The notes below the pieces were generated by a model, which did not search any database, was not told where the DNA came from, and saw nothing but the letters and a program-made list of their open reading frames with translations. The position numbers and the translations under genes were made by a program. DNA of 64,000 bases from Heliocidaris tuberculata (lineage: Eukaryota; Echinodermata; Echinoidea; Camarodonta; Echinometridae), in assembly GCA_025618425.1 (NCBI GenBank), contig CM046844.1, positions 5,609,957 to 5,673,956 on the forward strand. The letters are read 5' to 3'. Shown here in pieces: positions 41,246 through 55,300 of this stretch (position 1 is its first letter; each line of letters opens with the position of its first letter).

Positions 41246-43334
41246 CACACACACCCACCTGCTGCCAAAATGATAACTTATTGGTGAAATCAGAGATTAA
41301 TGATATTTATTTTGTCTCAAATTTAAAGACTTGTAAAGAGTCTTAAATATCTGATTTGATGTGATAGACCAAGGACATCCGATGAAGAATTTGAATGAAA
41401 AAAATTGAAGATGTTGACTAGTGTGTAGACTGTGTAGTGTTGTCCTGTTGACGTTTGTGTTGTTTTCTTGTTGAAGGAGAATTGCGCTTGCAAGCTCAAG
41501 TCAAGAAAAGAAGACGAGCTACAACAAGTCAAACTCAAAGTTAACCTCAAAGCTAAGCAAAAGACGGTGTTATCGTGAAATGGGCCCTCTCTTTCACTCC
41601 GCACAGTATCGGTTTATTGCGTGCAATGCTATGGAGTAGGGGATTTCATTCAGGGTTTTCTTGTTTTTCTGAAGGTTTGTAATTTCTGAAATACAAATTT
41701 CCCATAGCAGGGGGTTCATAATCCCGAAAATAGAATAGGGTTCATAATTTCAAATATTTAATGCATTACTCCAAAGGTTTATAGACCTAATTCCGAAAAT
41801 GAAATAAGGTTCATAACTCCAAAGGTTCATAATTCCGAAAATGCAATAGAGCCCTACATAATTTTCCAGCATTACGAAACCCTAGATCTGTTTCATTTTC
41901 AGAATTACGAACCGTCGGAGTAACGAACTGTCGGAGTAAAGAAACTTCAGAAAAACGACATGTAACTCTTTATTCCCCCTCCATAGACATAACATGTAAG
42001 TGTGAGTGTACAAACTGAATGAGAGGGGACTTATTCCATGATTAGGCCCAAAAGTATATCTAGCTCAAGTTTATGTTTCATATTTTTGTGTTTTTGATTG
42101 CATGGCAAATAACATTGACTAGCTATCAATGAAATTAATGAAGATCAGCAGTTTACTTAAGTCTAAAAGCTTTTGGTGGATTATGCATTCATTCTGCAAT
42201 TATGAAAAAAAAATCAGAACTTACTGACAAGGGTCTGGAAATTGTAACCAGATCTAGATCTTATTATTGTTACTTAGTACACAGTGCATTGTAGTCTAGG
42301 ATTGCTTTCACTTGGTTTAAATTGAGCTAATTCATGTCAGAATTTTGCAGAAAAATGTTAAAAGTCATGGATTGAATATCACATTACCCAAAACTGACAT
42401 TTGTTTAGGTACCTCATGGTCCTCATCATACATGAGACTCATGTCAGACAGAGAAAGATTTACTGGTACGGTGGTGTGTCAAAACATTCAGAAAAGAAAG
42501 ACAAAGTTGCCATCAAGAGTCTGGAAATACTTATATCTCTGAAGATGCCATCAAAATATTCAGATTATTAATTTAAAGTGCAATCTATAAATCTAAATTC
42601 TACTTCCAATTGTTGGAATTATCTTACAGTGTACATGTACCTCATGTATATTTGTTTTGAATGTATGATCTATAAACTCATGTCTGTCAATTTTGATCCT
42701 GTAATTTTATTTTTCTTCAATTGTCAAGATCTGACATCAAAATGTGAGATGGAAATATCTTTGGAATTGTGTAGTTTTGCCAATGTGTAGTATAAAATTT
42801 GGATTTTGTTGTAGTTTATCTTAAAAGAGATCTAGACTGAGAAATCAAATATCAAATTCCTGAAGATTTCAAATGTGCACAGTTGTGGCGTCCCCATCAT
42901 AGGATATCTATTCTTTACAGGTTAATAAATAATACATTTTTATGAAGCACCTTTTCATGAGATACATAACTCTTTTTGAATTGTGAATTTCCATTGTTGA
43001 TTGTAAAAATTTTAGTTTAAAAGGGATTTTATTTTTGCTTAAACTTTTACTGACGTGTTTCTCTGGTTATTCTGCTTTCACAAAAGCCAAATGCAATGGT
43101 ACAAAGTATATAAATTTCTGTAAACACAACTATTGCAAATTCCCAACAAGCCTCTTGGCTTCTGTTATCCCCCACTTCTTTTTATTCATTAACTTTTTTA
43201 ATGAAATTATTATATATATTTTGATGCTATTAAAGAGAATAGAATTAATAGATAAATAAATAAACTTCTGTCATGCTTTCAGATTGCCACCGTACTCCAC
43301 TGTTGACCTGGCGAACAATCAAAATAAAGTCACC

Positions 43335-46300
43335 ATGCCGGCTTTGTTGGAGAGACCCAAACTAAGCAAGGCTATGGCTGCAGCCCTTAGGGTGCATGTC
43401 GTCAAAGAGAGAGAAAGAAAACGGCAAGGTGAGTGAATTCTTTCATGCAGATTGGAAGATACTTTCGAAGAATATGTACTTCACAAGAACATGTCGAGTG
43501 GGGAATGCAATCGGTGAGAAGTCAGTTTTGGCTCCATCTGTGGAAAGCTTCAGGGGCACACTCTAGTGCACTACCATGCCCTACTCAAGTTAGGGACATG
43601 CAGGCACAGGCAAAACTTCAGAAGGTTCAGAAGGAGTGAAGATAAAACATGCATCATAATAAATAATACACTGTCCAAGGATGCTCATGGCACTAGCCCA
43701 GCAACAGTTCTCTTTAATCCAGTTATACTAAAAAGTTATGTTCTTGTATCATACAAACCTGGTTTGGCTTTTCGTTTTCCTTCTAGTTTGTTTGAAATTC
43801 ATGGAAGTATTTATGATATCTGAACACTCGTTGGAAAGTGATTTTATGAAATGGGTGAAACTGATCAAATCAGATTAATTGAGATATTTGTTCCGTTCAT
43901 GAATAATGTTTGAATATTCGTAATTTTATAATTTCAACGATCCTTTCTAAACGAGTTTTATAGTTTGGTCACTTCATGTATTTATTATGGAATGGAATTA
44001 TAATAATGAATCATTTATTATTATATATCAAATGCAGAGGAAGAAGAAGCAGATAAAGCTATTGAACGGAAGAAACAAGAGCAGGAGAGATTACGAAAGA
44101 AGCAAGAAGCTGAGACACTATCATTAGAAGAGACAAAAGAACAGGTACATTTATTGATTCTAGATTTTAGTGTTGGCAATTTAACTGTAGCAGTATAACT
44201 GAAATACTCCAGTTAACACTTGAAGGGAGATGCAAAGGTTTATTCCCGGTATAGCGTTAATGTTTAATGTCCTTTGGCAAGATGTTAATCTACATTTGCC
44301 AAACTATATCAAGGAGAGAAAAGGGAATCTGGGCCCTGTTTCATGAAATTTGTTATGAATAACAAGTAACAATAGTTGTTGTAAGCTACTGAAATCCTTG
44401 AATCTGATTGGCTTAGAGTGAATTTGTCATAGAAATGAGGCAGTTGTTGTTGATAGCAAGTTTTATGAAACAGGGCCCTGTTGAAATGACAAAAGCCATT
44501 GTGATTGCAATTTCTTTATGTCCTGATAGTACCCATGTAGTGGGAATACTCTCCAGTGAGTAGAGATGGTGTACATATTGTGTGCATCATGAACCTTGAA
44601 GGCATACAGGATGTGTCCTGATTTCTTTCAAAAATTCCTCTGAATCTGTGCCAATGCAGTTATTGAAGATTAAACTCTGTCATTTGTTGGTGGATTTGTT
44701 CAAAATTTTGTTGCTTTCTTTCATTCTTAGGTGAAGAATTTGGAAGAGAAACTGAAATCGTTACAGCAAGAGAAACATGAGCTTTTCTTACAACTCAAGA
44801 AAGTCTTGAATGAGGATGAGAATAGGAGAAGACAACAGGAGAGCAAGAAGAAGTATGTTTAACCCTTTCAGGACAGGAATTATTTAAGGGCTAAATTGAT
44901 CACATTTTTTTCTTCAAATTGGCAACAATAATATGTTTATTTTAGTGCTACATGGTTCTGATAAAATGTAATTTCTTTGAAAACAGCATACACAGTTGAG
45001 AACTTCGTTGAAAAGTTGAAAAAAAATAGCTAGTTTTTACAAGAAACATTGATTTTGAATCCCTCAATTTGTTGCCAATTTAAGGATTTTAAAGCTTATT
45101 CTTTTTAAATTTCTGGCATCAAATGCAATATGGTCGTGCAACAAAAATGGACACAGTATGTGCAGAATTTTTTGCTCTTTCTACTCATGCACCTGGTTTA
45201 TTTTTTATAATTCTGAATCAAAAGTTATTGAGCCAAACCACAAAGTGTGGTCAATTGTCTTGAAAGGGTTAACTCAGACCTGTAGAGGTCCACACAGTTT
45301 GAAATTGATATTAAAACCACATATAAGTTCTCTCTAAACCATGTGAACAATTCATGTTTTTAGATGTTTTTAGATGTTAGATGCTTCCGTCCATTGAGAT
45401 TTTTCACGTATAACTGAAACAAAATGTGCGCATCAGCATCAAGTATGCTCAGCAAGAAAAATCTTAATGCATACCATTTGTTTTACAATCAACATCATTA
45501 GATTATTCAAAATTCCAAAGTTTAATATCGAAAAATATTCAACCTGCAGTGATAGGTATGAATCCAAATTCCATGTAGGCAGTTCATTGAATTCTGTAAA
45601 TTTATAACTCTACATATATATTATAAACACCAATAACCTAGCTACAATGTATAGATATCATTATGTTTTTCTATGTCTTATTTCATTCCATTGTCTGATT
45701 TATTCCAGTGAAATGCTTGTTGCTATGAGTCAGCCATACCATCCTGCTATGCAGCTACCTGGTCCACATATGCTGGTACAGAGTAAGTTAGCATTTTCTA
45801 ACCTTTTTTCAATATTCACATCAATCCAGTGCATACATTTTCATCATTACTGTGTGCAGAAACTCACATGTAAAGCAACATACAATTTTTGTTGTTCTCA
45901 GCAAAAGGTTTATAGCCCGTAAATGTCACTTCTGTATTTGTGGTACCAAGGGTAGCATTTTCAGGGCTATGATAGCATGTATCGCTGGTTTGAAGTAGGT
46001 GGTTCCGATTAACCAAGTTTGAAAGAATTAACTAGGCCTGTTTTGAAAGGCCATTTTCGATAGTCGTTTACTCGGACATTTTTTCGGACGAGTAATCGAC
46101 TACTCGGTATATTGATATTGCCAATAAGACAGGCCGACCGCTCCGGCCCCGAAGCCCGCAACCTTTTTAGGCCGGAGCACCAGCGTAAAGCCATGAAACC
46201 AGTCCCAAACTGCCTGTGAAACTACCGTAACTAATGTCCAATTTCCGTATTTAAATGTTAAAATTAAACAAGTTTAAAATGATCAGTGTTGGTTATAAAA

Positions 46301-49300
46301 TTCAGAGCAATGCAAATTATCTCCTCCTACCTACTTTCGTGAAGACTAAATTAAAATCAAGGTAGAATAAGGCGAAATAGATCATCATTTCCTTCCCCCT
46401 TTTCATCACAGTCGTAATCATCATATTGCAGTTGTTTATCAGTCGCCAAGAGGTGGCGCTCGTACCCGGAAGTACAGTTGGGTTCGGAGCGTTTTTTAGT
46501 ACACGAAATCCCATTCATCTTTCTCCGTATTGAAACCGATGTGTGTGCGGCTGGCTCACACACCCACTTATAACTGTAGCTTCCGATGTAGCAGGAGCAT
46601 ACATAGCCAGACTTTGTTTTTACTGCTCGATCCTCGAGAACTTAGCTACCGAAAAGAAACACTCTCGTGTGAATTTTATTGATTCAAATGACATTAAAAT
46701 ATCTTAGAACTAACAATTAAGTGATAAATTTCTATATTTTATTCTGAATTAGAGGTTTTGGGGGGTTATTCACAAGTTCCAACTATATTACCGAGTAGTC
46801 GATGGAAATTTCATTAGTCGAGTAGTGACCCTATCGGGCGAGTACACGGTTAATCAAGTACTCGAAACGGGCTTAGAATTAACCAAGTTTGAAAGAAAAA
46901 AAAGGTATTATATGAGCATCTATGTAATTTGAAATATACTTATCTTTACATTTGCATCTATGATAATTCCCATTTCTTCTGTTTATATTTCACCAATTGC
47001 ACCAATGTTGTGTGTACATGAATGAAGAAATTTATTGAACACACTGAAGAGCCTGATTGGTTTGTCACAGACAGACATTTGATAAATTTTGAAAGTTTGG
47101 AGACCTGTAGAAAATAAGTATTTAATTTAAAAGAGTTAATTTATGTTTCATTGTGAAGTGCATCTCTGAAGGAGTTGAAATTTGATAAAATATGGTTGCC
47201 ATGGTTGCCTACTGAAATTATAATCCATAAATTATTCAATGTCACGGATGGACAAAATGCATACTCTTAGCCGATCAGGCTCTGAAATAGACGTGTATGT
47301 GATAGTATGTTGTTCACAAAACCTTGATGTTTCTAATGTAACAAATATAACAGTGAGTAATAAATAATGCAAAAATTATAGCTACCATACATTAACTTTC
47401 ATACAGTCATCTTCACATGCACAAATATTTAAAGGGAAGGTTGAGTTCTGGGAAAGGTGGAAAATAATTTGTTAGCCTTTTCATTCTTTTTATGTCAGTT
47501 TGAAAGAACATCGTAGTAGAAATGTCCCCTGAAAAGGATTGCTCTTCAAATGCCCTCATATTCGAAATATGACAAGAAATAGCTGAAGTGTTTGGGCCAA
47601 ATATTCATGCCACAATGTGTGTGCAGTCCCATATACCCATTTTTGTGTTCAGTGCTTGTGCTTTTCAGCAAGATTGGGTCAATTTCTTATCATTTTGATG
47701 ATTCCAAAACCTCACAGCATACACCAATTCTTATGTAGACATGATCAACCTTTCCCAATTGCTTTGAAACAGTTTCATTCACAATGTTTTGCATGACCAG
47801 AACTCAACTTTATCTTTAACTTCTTTTTATTGCTCATATTCCTCTCCCACTTTCCTCTATGAATAGGTGGAAGTTTAAGACCGTCCTTATTGGGAGATAC
47901 ATCGAAGGGGCATTACTATCGAGGCACACAGACTCCGCCCTCTCAAACAGTCCAGGTTAGTACATGTATTACTACTTTCACCTCATCCATGATCCAGTAG
48001 TATCCACTAGACCAAGATATCCTAATGTTGCCTCTGTTGAATGAAGTAGTCACTGAACTTATGGATCAAATGGTTCAGGTTAGAGTTCTAGCTGCTGCAT
48101 CAATATTCTTTGGCAAAACATTAATCTGCATTTGCCATTCTGTACTCAGGAGATAAAATGGAGCCTCTTTGGATGCTAAAAGATATTTTGATCAAATATG
48201 CTTCTATATCCTCATAATGGCCATTTGGGATGGATACTTTCTAGAGATTGGAGACGATGCAAAATTGTGCAGTCATGACTCTCAGGACTGTGGTAATAAG
48301 AACTTTTAATGAGAATGGCATTTATCTGTTTTTACTTGTGAACTGTGTTTGTTTGTTTTTTGCTAATCTTGATTTCTTTTGTCTAAATGAGCAGAGTGTG
48401 AAGCGATCTAGAAGTCCATCACCTCCTGTAGTAGACCTGTACCCAAAACATCACATACAAGGAAGTCATTATCCTCATGTAGCCTACACGCAGAGCCAAG
48501 TTACTCATGCACATAGTCCATACAGGCAACAAGGTATGATATACTTATATTGGCATATGTCAGATGATCTTAGAAGAGATTGAGGAGGGGGAGATAGGGG
48601 GAAGATTAAGCCCCATCCCAATTACCATACGTTGAATTAGTACTATCCAATCTAAAAACAAAGTCACTGTGTTCAATTCATGGTTCATAAAGGCAACCAG
48701 GTATAACAGGATTTTTGTCTGTAAGGGAGATGATTTTGGAAAGAGAGAAGGAGGGGAGAGGCAGGGAGGGTGGTATATAGAGTTACTGAAATGGTATTAT
48801 AGTGGGATATTAAAACCTCTACGCTCTACCCCAATACCAATTACTAGTATTTTTATGGTTCTGCTGTCCCCTTGATATTTTAGACCAGTTTTTGCATCAT
48901 GTCCTTCTGTGCTAAACGAACCTTTAAACCAGGACTTTGAATGTTCCCCATACCTCCAGGTCATATAGCCTACACGACAGCCCAGGCTCCGTCATCAGCC
49001 TTCATCAACCAATCAGCAAGCGGCTATCCTCCGACCCAGCAACCTGTCCATGCTAACTACGCATCCAGCAGCCAATCCAACCCTAACAAATACCAGGCGA
49101 GGGAGTCCGCTTTCAGCTCATATGGAAACCACTTTGCGACGACGCAGAAAGGCATCGGGGAGCAGTTCTCCCAGTCGTACCAGCAACAACAGCAGCAACA
49201 ACAACAGCAGCAGCAACAGCAGCAACAGCAGCAGCAGCAGCAGCAGCAAAGTAAGTCTAAGATTAAAGGAGACCAGTCACAACCCCTACCCCCCAATACT

Positions 49301-52300
49301 TGTTATATTGTTAGAACACTCAAAATCACCCTCTCCCCCTAAAAAGACTGTAAGACAGTACAGGATTAGAGAGTAGAAGAGAAAAAAATGGTTTCATTTT
49401 AAGACCCACACATAAGTTAACTCAATTAACTTCTGTGTGCATATGTATGTGTACGGGTGTGTCAACTAGTCTACTTTAGTCGCTCTCAACTTTTAAGAGC
49501 GTATTTAAACTAGAATCGTCTTTTGACAGATGTATCATGTGAAGCTAATATATTTAATCAAGTTTACTGACATGGAACCCCAAACATACAAAGGAAAACA
49601 TTTTTGGGTGATAGGTACCGTTTACAAATAGTTTTTCAGGAATTCTTTGTGCAGTGTGTCACAATTTTGTAGTGTAATCTTATGACTCTTTTCTAAAATT
49701 GGTCTTTGTAGTTTGTATCATCAAAATAAGGTATATTGTTGAATTTGCCTAAAAGAGATTAACTTCAGTGAAAAGTTTGTACCAAAAGTTCATCAACCTA
49801 CAATACTAAAAGTTTGTACCAAAAGTTCATCAACCTACAATATCAAATTAAGCCTGTCAATTTTGATCGTACTTTTTCAGATATATTTTGGCAAATCTGT
49901 CTGTACTTTTACCATTGTTATATAAGGGAAATATTATATAAGCTATACCAACTGGTATACCAACTGTTATAAAGTGAAATACAAGTATGAAATGTATTTA
50001 TGCAGTGTTATTTTTAAATGAAAGGGATATCATGTAAATGACAAGTCATAAGTTATGTTCACACAAATGGAGGTAAACTTTAAGTTTCGCTTGTAGTTTC
50101 AAAACTTTAAGTTAGCTTGTAGTTATCTTGTAGTTTCAGCCCGTATGAACGGACTTGTGGTTTCGAAACTTTAAGTTTACTTGTAGATCTAGAACCACAA
50201 GCGAGCTGATGGTTAAGGCTGAAACCACGAGCAGCGGGGGGTCCTCCATCGCAGTCATGGCCCATGTGAACGGAATAAACTTAAGTTTCGCAAGCTTGTG
50301 GCTAAAGATGACCTCGCTGTTCATGTTAAATTTCCGGGTCCTACCCTTCGCGCGAATTATGAACTCAGGATCTGTATGTGTACTGTACACACAATCGGTA
50401 GAATTTATTTCCGGGGTTAACCACAAAGATCGCTCAGCTTGTAGTTTCAGCTCGTTGTTTCAGGCTCGTGTGAACCCTTGTTGCGGTTAGGGAGTCGTGG
50501 TTTCGTTAACTTAAAGTTTCGCTAACATAAAGTTTTGAAACCACAAGTCCCGTATGAATGTAGCTATAGAAGAATGTAATTTTATGGTCCATGTTCCACC
50601 GTCCTACCCTGGACAGGTATATTTTTTCGTTTGAGATCTTCAGACAGGTGTTTTATTGATGAGGGTAAACTTTTGTGGTTTTTTCAAGGACCTTCATGAA
50701 AGAAAACAGGAAAGGGATGATTGATTAAAGTGGGCCATTGTATCATGCACTCCAGAATGAGAAGTATTTTTCAAGGTTGCAGAGTATACAAGCATGCCTG
50801 AATTCACGCTAATGTAAACAAGCCATGATGCTGTTCTGTTGATAGCTGCATTGTATATTCATACAGGACTTGTGGTTTGACATGAACAGTGAGATCATCG
50901 TTAACTACGAGATTGCGAAACTTAGTTTATTCTGTCCACACTGTCCAGAACCGCAACGGAGGACCCCCTGCTGCTCGTGGTTTCGGCTTTAACCATGAGC
51001 TCGCTTGTGGTTCTAGAACTACAAGTAAACGTAAAGTTTCAAACTACGAGTCCGTTCAGATGGTCTGAAACTACAAGATAACTGCAAGTTAACTTAAAGT
51101 TTTGAAACTACAAGCGAAACTTAAAGTTTAGCTCCCTTCGTGTGAACCTGACTTTAGTCAGAAGTCTGAAAATGTAGGAGGAAGACAAACAGACAAACAA
51201 GAGGGGATTCATAGTATTACAAATTGAATTTTTGGACTACAGATATACAGCAAAAAGTCTGGCATCATTGTAAGTAATGTAATGTAGCTCTGTGTGTATA
51301 CCATCAAAGAGTCTGTACTAAAAACAAAGACTTGGGAGGGTGGGGTGGTGTGCTCTTTGTGTCTGACACCACATTCACATGTTATCAATAATGGGTTTGA
51401 CACAGACGGTCTTTGTTATTTGTTTCTCTCTTTGGGGGTTTCCATGAAGATCAATTAAGGTTTGCTGGTTCCCTTGAGTGAGGCATCCATCCTCAGTTAT
51501 TTACTCCTGTGGATGGGACTTTATGTTATAGGTCCTCTGCATGTCACTTTATGGTGTATTCATGCACTTACACGTACCCACTTTAAAGGTAATGGATGTA
51601 TAGTTTTAGTAAGCCCTCAAAAAATTTTGGTCAGATTTTTTAGATTTTTGTTGAGAAATAGCAAGATACTAGAAATACTAAAATACTGTGAAGATTTCAC
51701 CTTGTAAAGTTTAATAATTAACAGATGAGAGGCAAAAAATAATTCATATACTGGGCCAGGCACATAAACATGTAAACAACAACAGCATTTACTATACACT
51801 ATACATACACATGTACATGTAAAACCAATGAGCAGCTACACAGTGACACATGCTGTCTCTATGCGAAGCCCCAAGATTGTTGTGCGGGGAGCAGTCCGGA
51901 TGGAAAGATGATCTAGCGTTCCTTACAGATATTTACACTGAAATTCAACAGAAATCATAGATGGAATACCAAATGATCTCTTACAAACATCTTTTGATAC
52001 AAGGAGAACAACATGAGACTATGTTTAACTCATTTCTTTCCTATTTCTTTTTTGCTACCAATACTGTACATGAGCTTTAATCATGCAGGCAAAATAATTG
52101 TTTACAACCGGTATTCATTCTGTCAATGGACTTCTAATTAAGATGACATTGTAACTTTCTCACTTTCCCACTGTCTGTTGTTATTATTTTGTAAGAGCAA
52201 GGATACCGTCTCGGTTTTGTTTTAGATATCATCCATGATGAAAGGGACGATCTGCCCAGACCCTCTGTCCCCCATAGGAGGAAACAGGAAGTAATTGCAT

Positions 52301-55300
52301 GGTGACCTTTCCAGAATTGGTCTTGACTTCCTGTGGAGGGCCATCCAGTTTCCATCCATCCATCACTGTTTGCTAATTTTATGCTAATTTTGTGCTGACT
52401 TTTTACATTTTGAGAGCATGTGAATGGTTACATGTGAATGGTTACTAATGAGCAAGATCAGTTGTTTTCTATGGCTCACTTTTGGCTTGACTGTCCACAA
52501 ATAAGTTGTGTTGATCTTTAGGAGAAACAAGTTAAGTCAACTTTTTAATATTTTGGTTGTAAATACAGCAAAATCTATCTATAAAGGCCACAGTAATGAA
52601 GCAATAAAGTGACCTCTGAAGATAGTAGCCTTTCTGGACAGGTTCTGCCATCAATATAACAGTCGTGAGGGAGGCATTATAGATGGCTAATAAAAGCAGT
52701 TGGCCTTTTTAGAGAGATGGCCAATATGACAAGCTTGACTCCATTTTGTTAAAATGGGAAGATTAAGAGAAGTTGAGGTTCAGGAAATATTAAAGGAAAA
52801 TGAAACCCTGGGGAAAATCAATTTTAATGAAAAGAGAGGATAGAGAGAAGCAATTTTTGAAAAGTTCTTTCAAAATCGGTTACAAAATGAGAAAGTTATG
52901 AAAGTTTGAAAAGTCTCAATTTACATTCTATGGCGATCCTCGAATTGGCAATGTTGCTTCAAAGTGACAGGTTTAGTAGTACAACTCTCAATATGTTTTG
53001 TACACAAAATTTCATATTTTCCCCATTATCTCTCAAGGTAAAGCTTGTCTCCTTAGATCAAGATATATCATGGGAAAATGTATTTGACACAACATATGTT
53101 GAGTTAACAAAAAGACAAGCAGCATCTTTAGAGATAATGGAGAAAATATGAAATTTTGTGTACAAAACATTGAGAGTTGTACTACTAAACCTGCCATTTT
53201 GAAGCAACATTGCCAATTTGAGGATCGCCTTAGAAAGTAAATTGAGACTTTTCAAACTTTCATAGCTTTTTCATTTCGTAACCGATTTTGATGGAACTTT
53301 TTGAAAATTGCTTCTCTCTATCCTCTCTTTTCATTAAAATGGATATTTCCCCAGGGTTTCATTCTCCTTTAAGATATGATGAAGTCAGTTTGTCAAAATC
53401 CATTCAAGTTTTTTTTTTTCTCTCTCTCTTCCTCTCTCTTTCTTAAATCAATTTGATGCCACAATGAATAATTTATACAGTATTGTTTTTACTTCCACAT
53501 CACTAACAGGATATTTGCAAGGTGCCCCTTCATCCAGCTTGCATTCTGCCTCCCACCATGGAGTGGAACAGTCCAGGAAAGCCAGTAGTGAAGGTGATGA
53601 TCAAGGCTATTATCAGGCCAAAATCCAAGGCCAGCAGGTAGGTTGAATTCGTCATTGTCTGAGGGACAGGGGATAATGGTTTATTCACCTGCTTGCAGTT
53701 ACAGGCTCCTCTCCATTATGGAAGAAGTTGCCTCATGGCAGATGAATACTGATTACTGAATACTGATTAACTTTACTTCAGATATTCTGATTGTCATGTG
53801 AGAATGCTTTTATGTTTTTTTGATGAAGCTTTATAAGATATTTCTGGTATATACCACGAGTAGATAACCCTTTAACCGCTGTAGAAGCCATTCCTGCTAA
53901 ATATGAGAAACTTACATACAACGTGATAAAACATTGATTGATCAAAATTAAATGTATAACACTGGATGCAACTTTTGGCTTAGTTTCAAAATATTTTACA
54001 ACTGGGTTATGACAGCTGTACACTTATTTCATAATGAATATTTTGATGGAAAAATCCTTTTTTCCTTAATGTTTGTTAACTTTGTTTGGAGGTCCTACAT
54101 GTGTGATCAATTGCCCTGAGTGCCCTCATTATGTTTCGCAATTAGAGTTTACTGAGAATCATATGCACACTCTCATTATCTGGCTAGACACTCAATGTAT
54201 TTTTAGAATTCCGCATGGGTCTTGATGTATGTGTGAATATAATTGCTGTTTTCATTCTCATTTCCTATGTAGACGGATTCTAGACTGAAAAAATTCTCAT
54301 AGTCTGGACTAGAAATATAATGTTTTATTCCCTCATTTGGTTGTTATCTCTAACCTCATACACATTTTCAGTGGTTTCATCTTTTATGTCATCTTCTGAT
54401 TTTATTTCATTTATATATTATTTTCATCTTTCATCTCCAACAAACTTCTCTCTTGACTTCTTCATCTGATCCTTCTCTCCTGACTCTCTCCTTCCTTCCT
54501 TTCTCCTTCTTTTCTTTCTTTCTTTTTTCATTTTTCTTTTCTTATTCCTTTCTTTCTCTAGTCTTCTTCCCTTCTTACTGTATTTTTTTTCTCCGTCTTT
54601 ACCTTTTTCTATCTCTTCCTCTTCGTCTTCTTCCATGTTGTTTTTATGTTTATGTTTAAGGTTAATTATTATTACATATATGTATCATTTATTTAATTAA
54701 TGTTTATTTATATGTCTTTCATTGATATGAATGTATTTGTATTACTTGTATGAGTTGTGTATTTTTATGTATGATCTTCACCTGGATGAAAATTTTCTTC
54801 CTTTGGTTAACAACAGTGTTGATGTTTTTTAATTCTACTTCTCGGCATTAGTATGTGAGTGGTTTTCAGATTGACAATACCTTTATTCTGTTTGTTTCTT
54901 AGAAAACGGAAGTCATCTTCAAGAGAGCTAATGTTTTGGGGTCCCCCCCCCCCCTCCCTCCAGACTGATAATAGTTTTCTGTTGCTGTTTTTGATTTTAC
55001 ATGTGAGTGGTCTTCCGATTGGCAATATCTTTATTCCATTTGTTTCTTAAAATATCTTAAGAGATTCAATTTTTTTTAATTTTTATGAAGCACCTTCGTC
55101 AGCTGAATTCTAGTCACCCACAGGCGATCCATCACCAAAGCAGTCATCAACCTCTGCTGACCCAAGGCCAAGTCCAGGGACATATGCAACCTGCACAGAC
55201 AAAGGTGTGTTTATCTAGCACTTGAGCAACATTCTCATTCAGATAATTATGTTTGAATTTTGTTACATCTGTGTGAAATTAAGTATACTAGGACTGTAGT

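Larger units (their letters stand above)
38330..43282. other. Divergent RPL22-GPS2 intergenic interval
   Basis: This must contain the GPS2 promoter and any non-coding first exon, but I could not place either. Visible contents are the (AAAT)n tract, the dead reverse-transcriptase tail (39310-39655), the C tract, a CpG- and ACGT-rich patch (about 40555-40690), a SINE (41130-41245) and a palindromic patch of GGTTCATAATTCCGAAAA-like words (41690-41965). Confidence 0.5.

Noticed and set aside
49057..49296. Minus-strand frame with a run of cysteines
   Set aside because: Antisense of the GPS2 CAG/CAA tract.
50136..50490. Opposing 96- and 111-codon frames
   Set aside because: They lie in the left arm of a palindromic element and have no recognisable domain.
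52906..53255. Two near-identical small proteins on opposite strands (MKSLNL...)
   Set aside because: They are the two arms of the foldback at 52790-53372 read in opposite directions.
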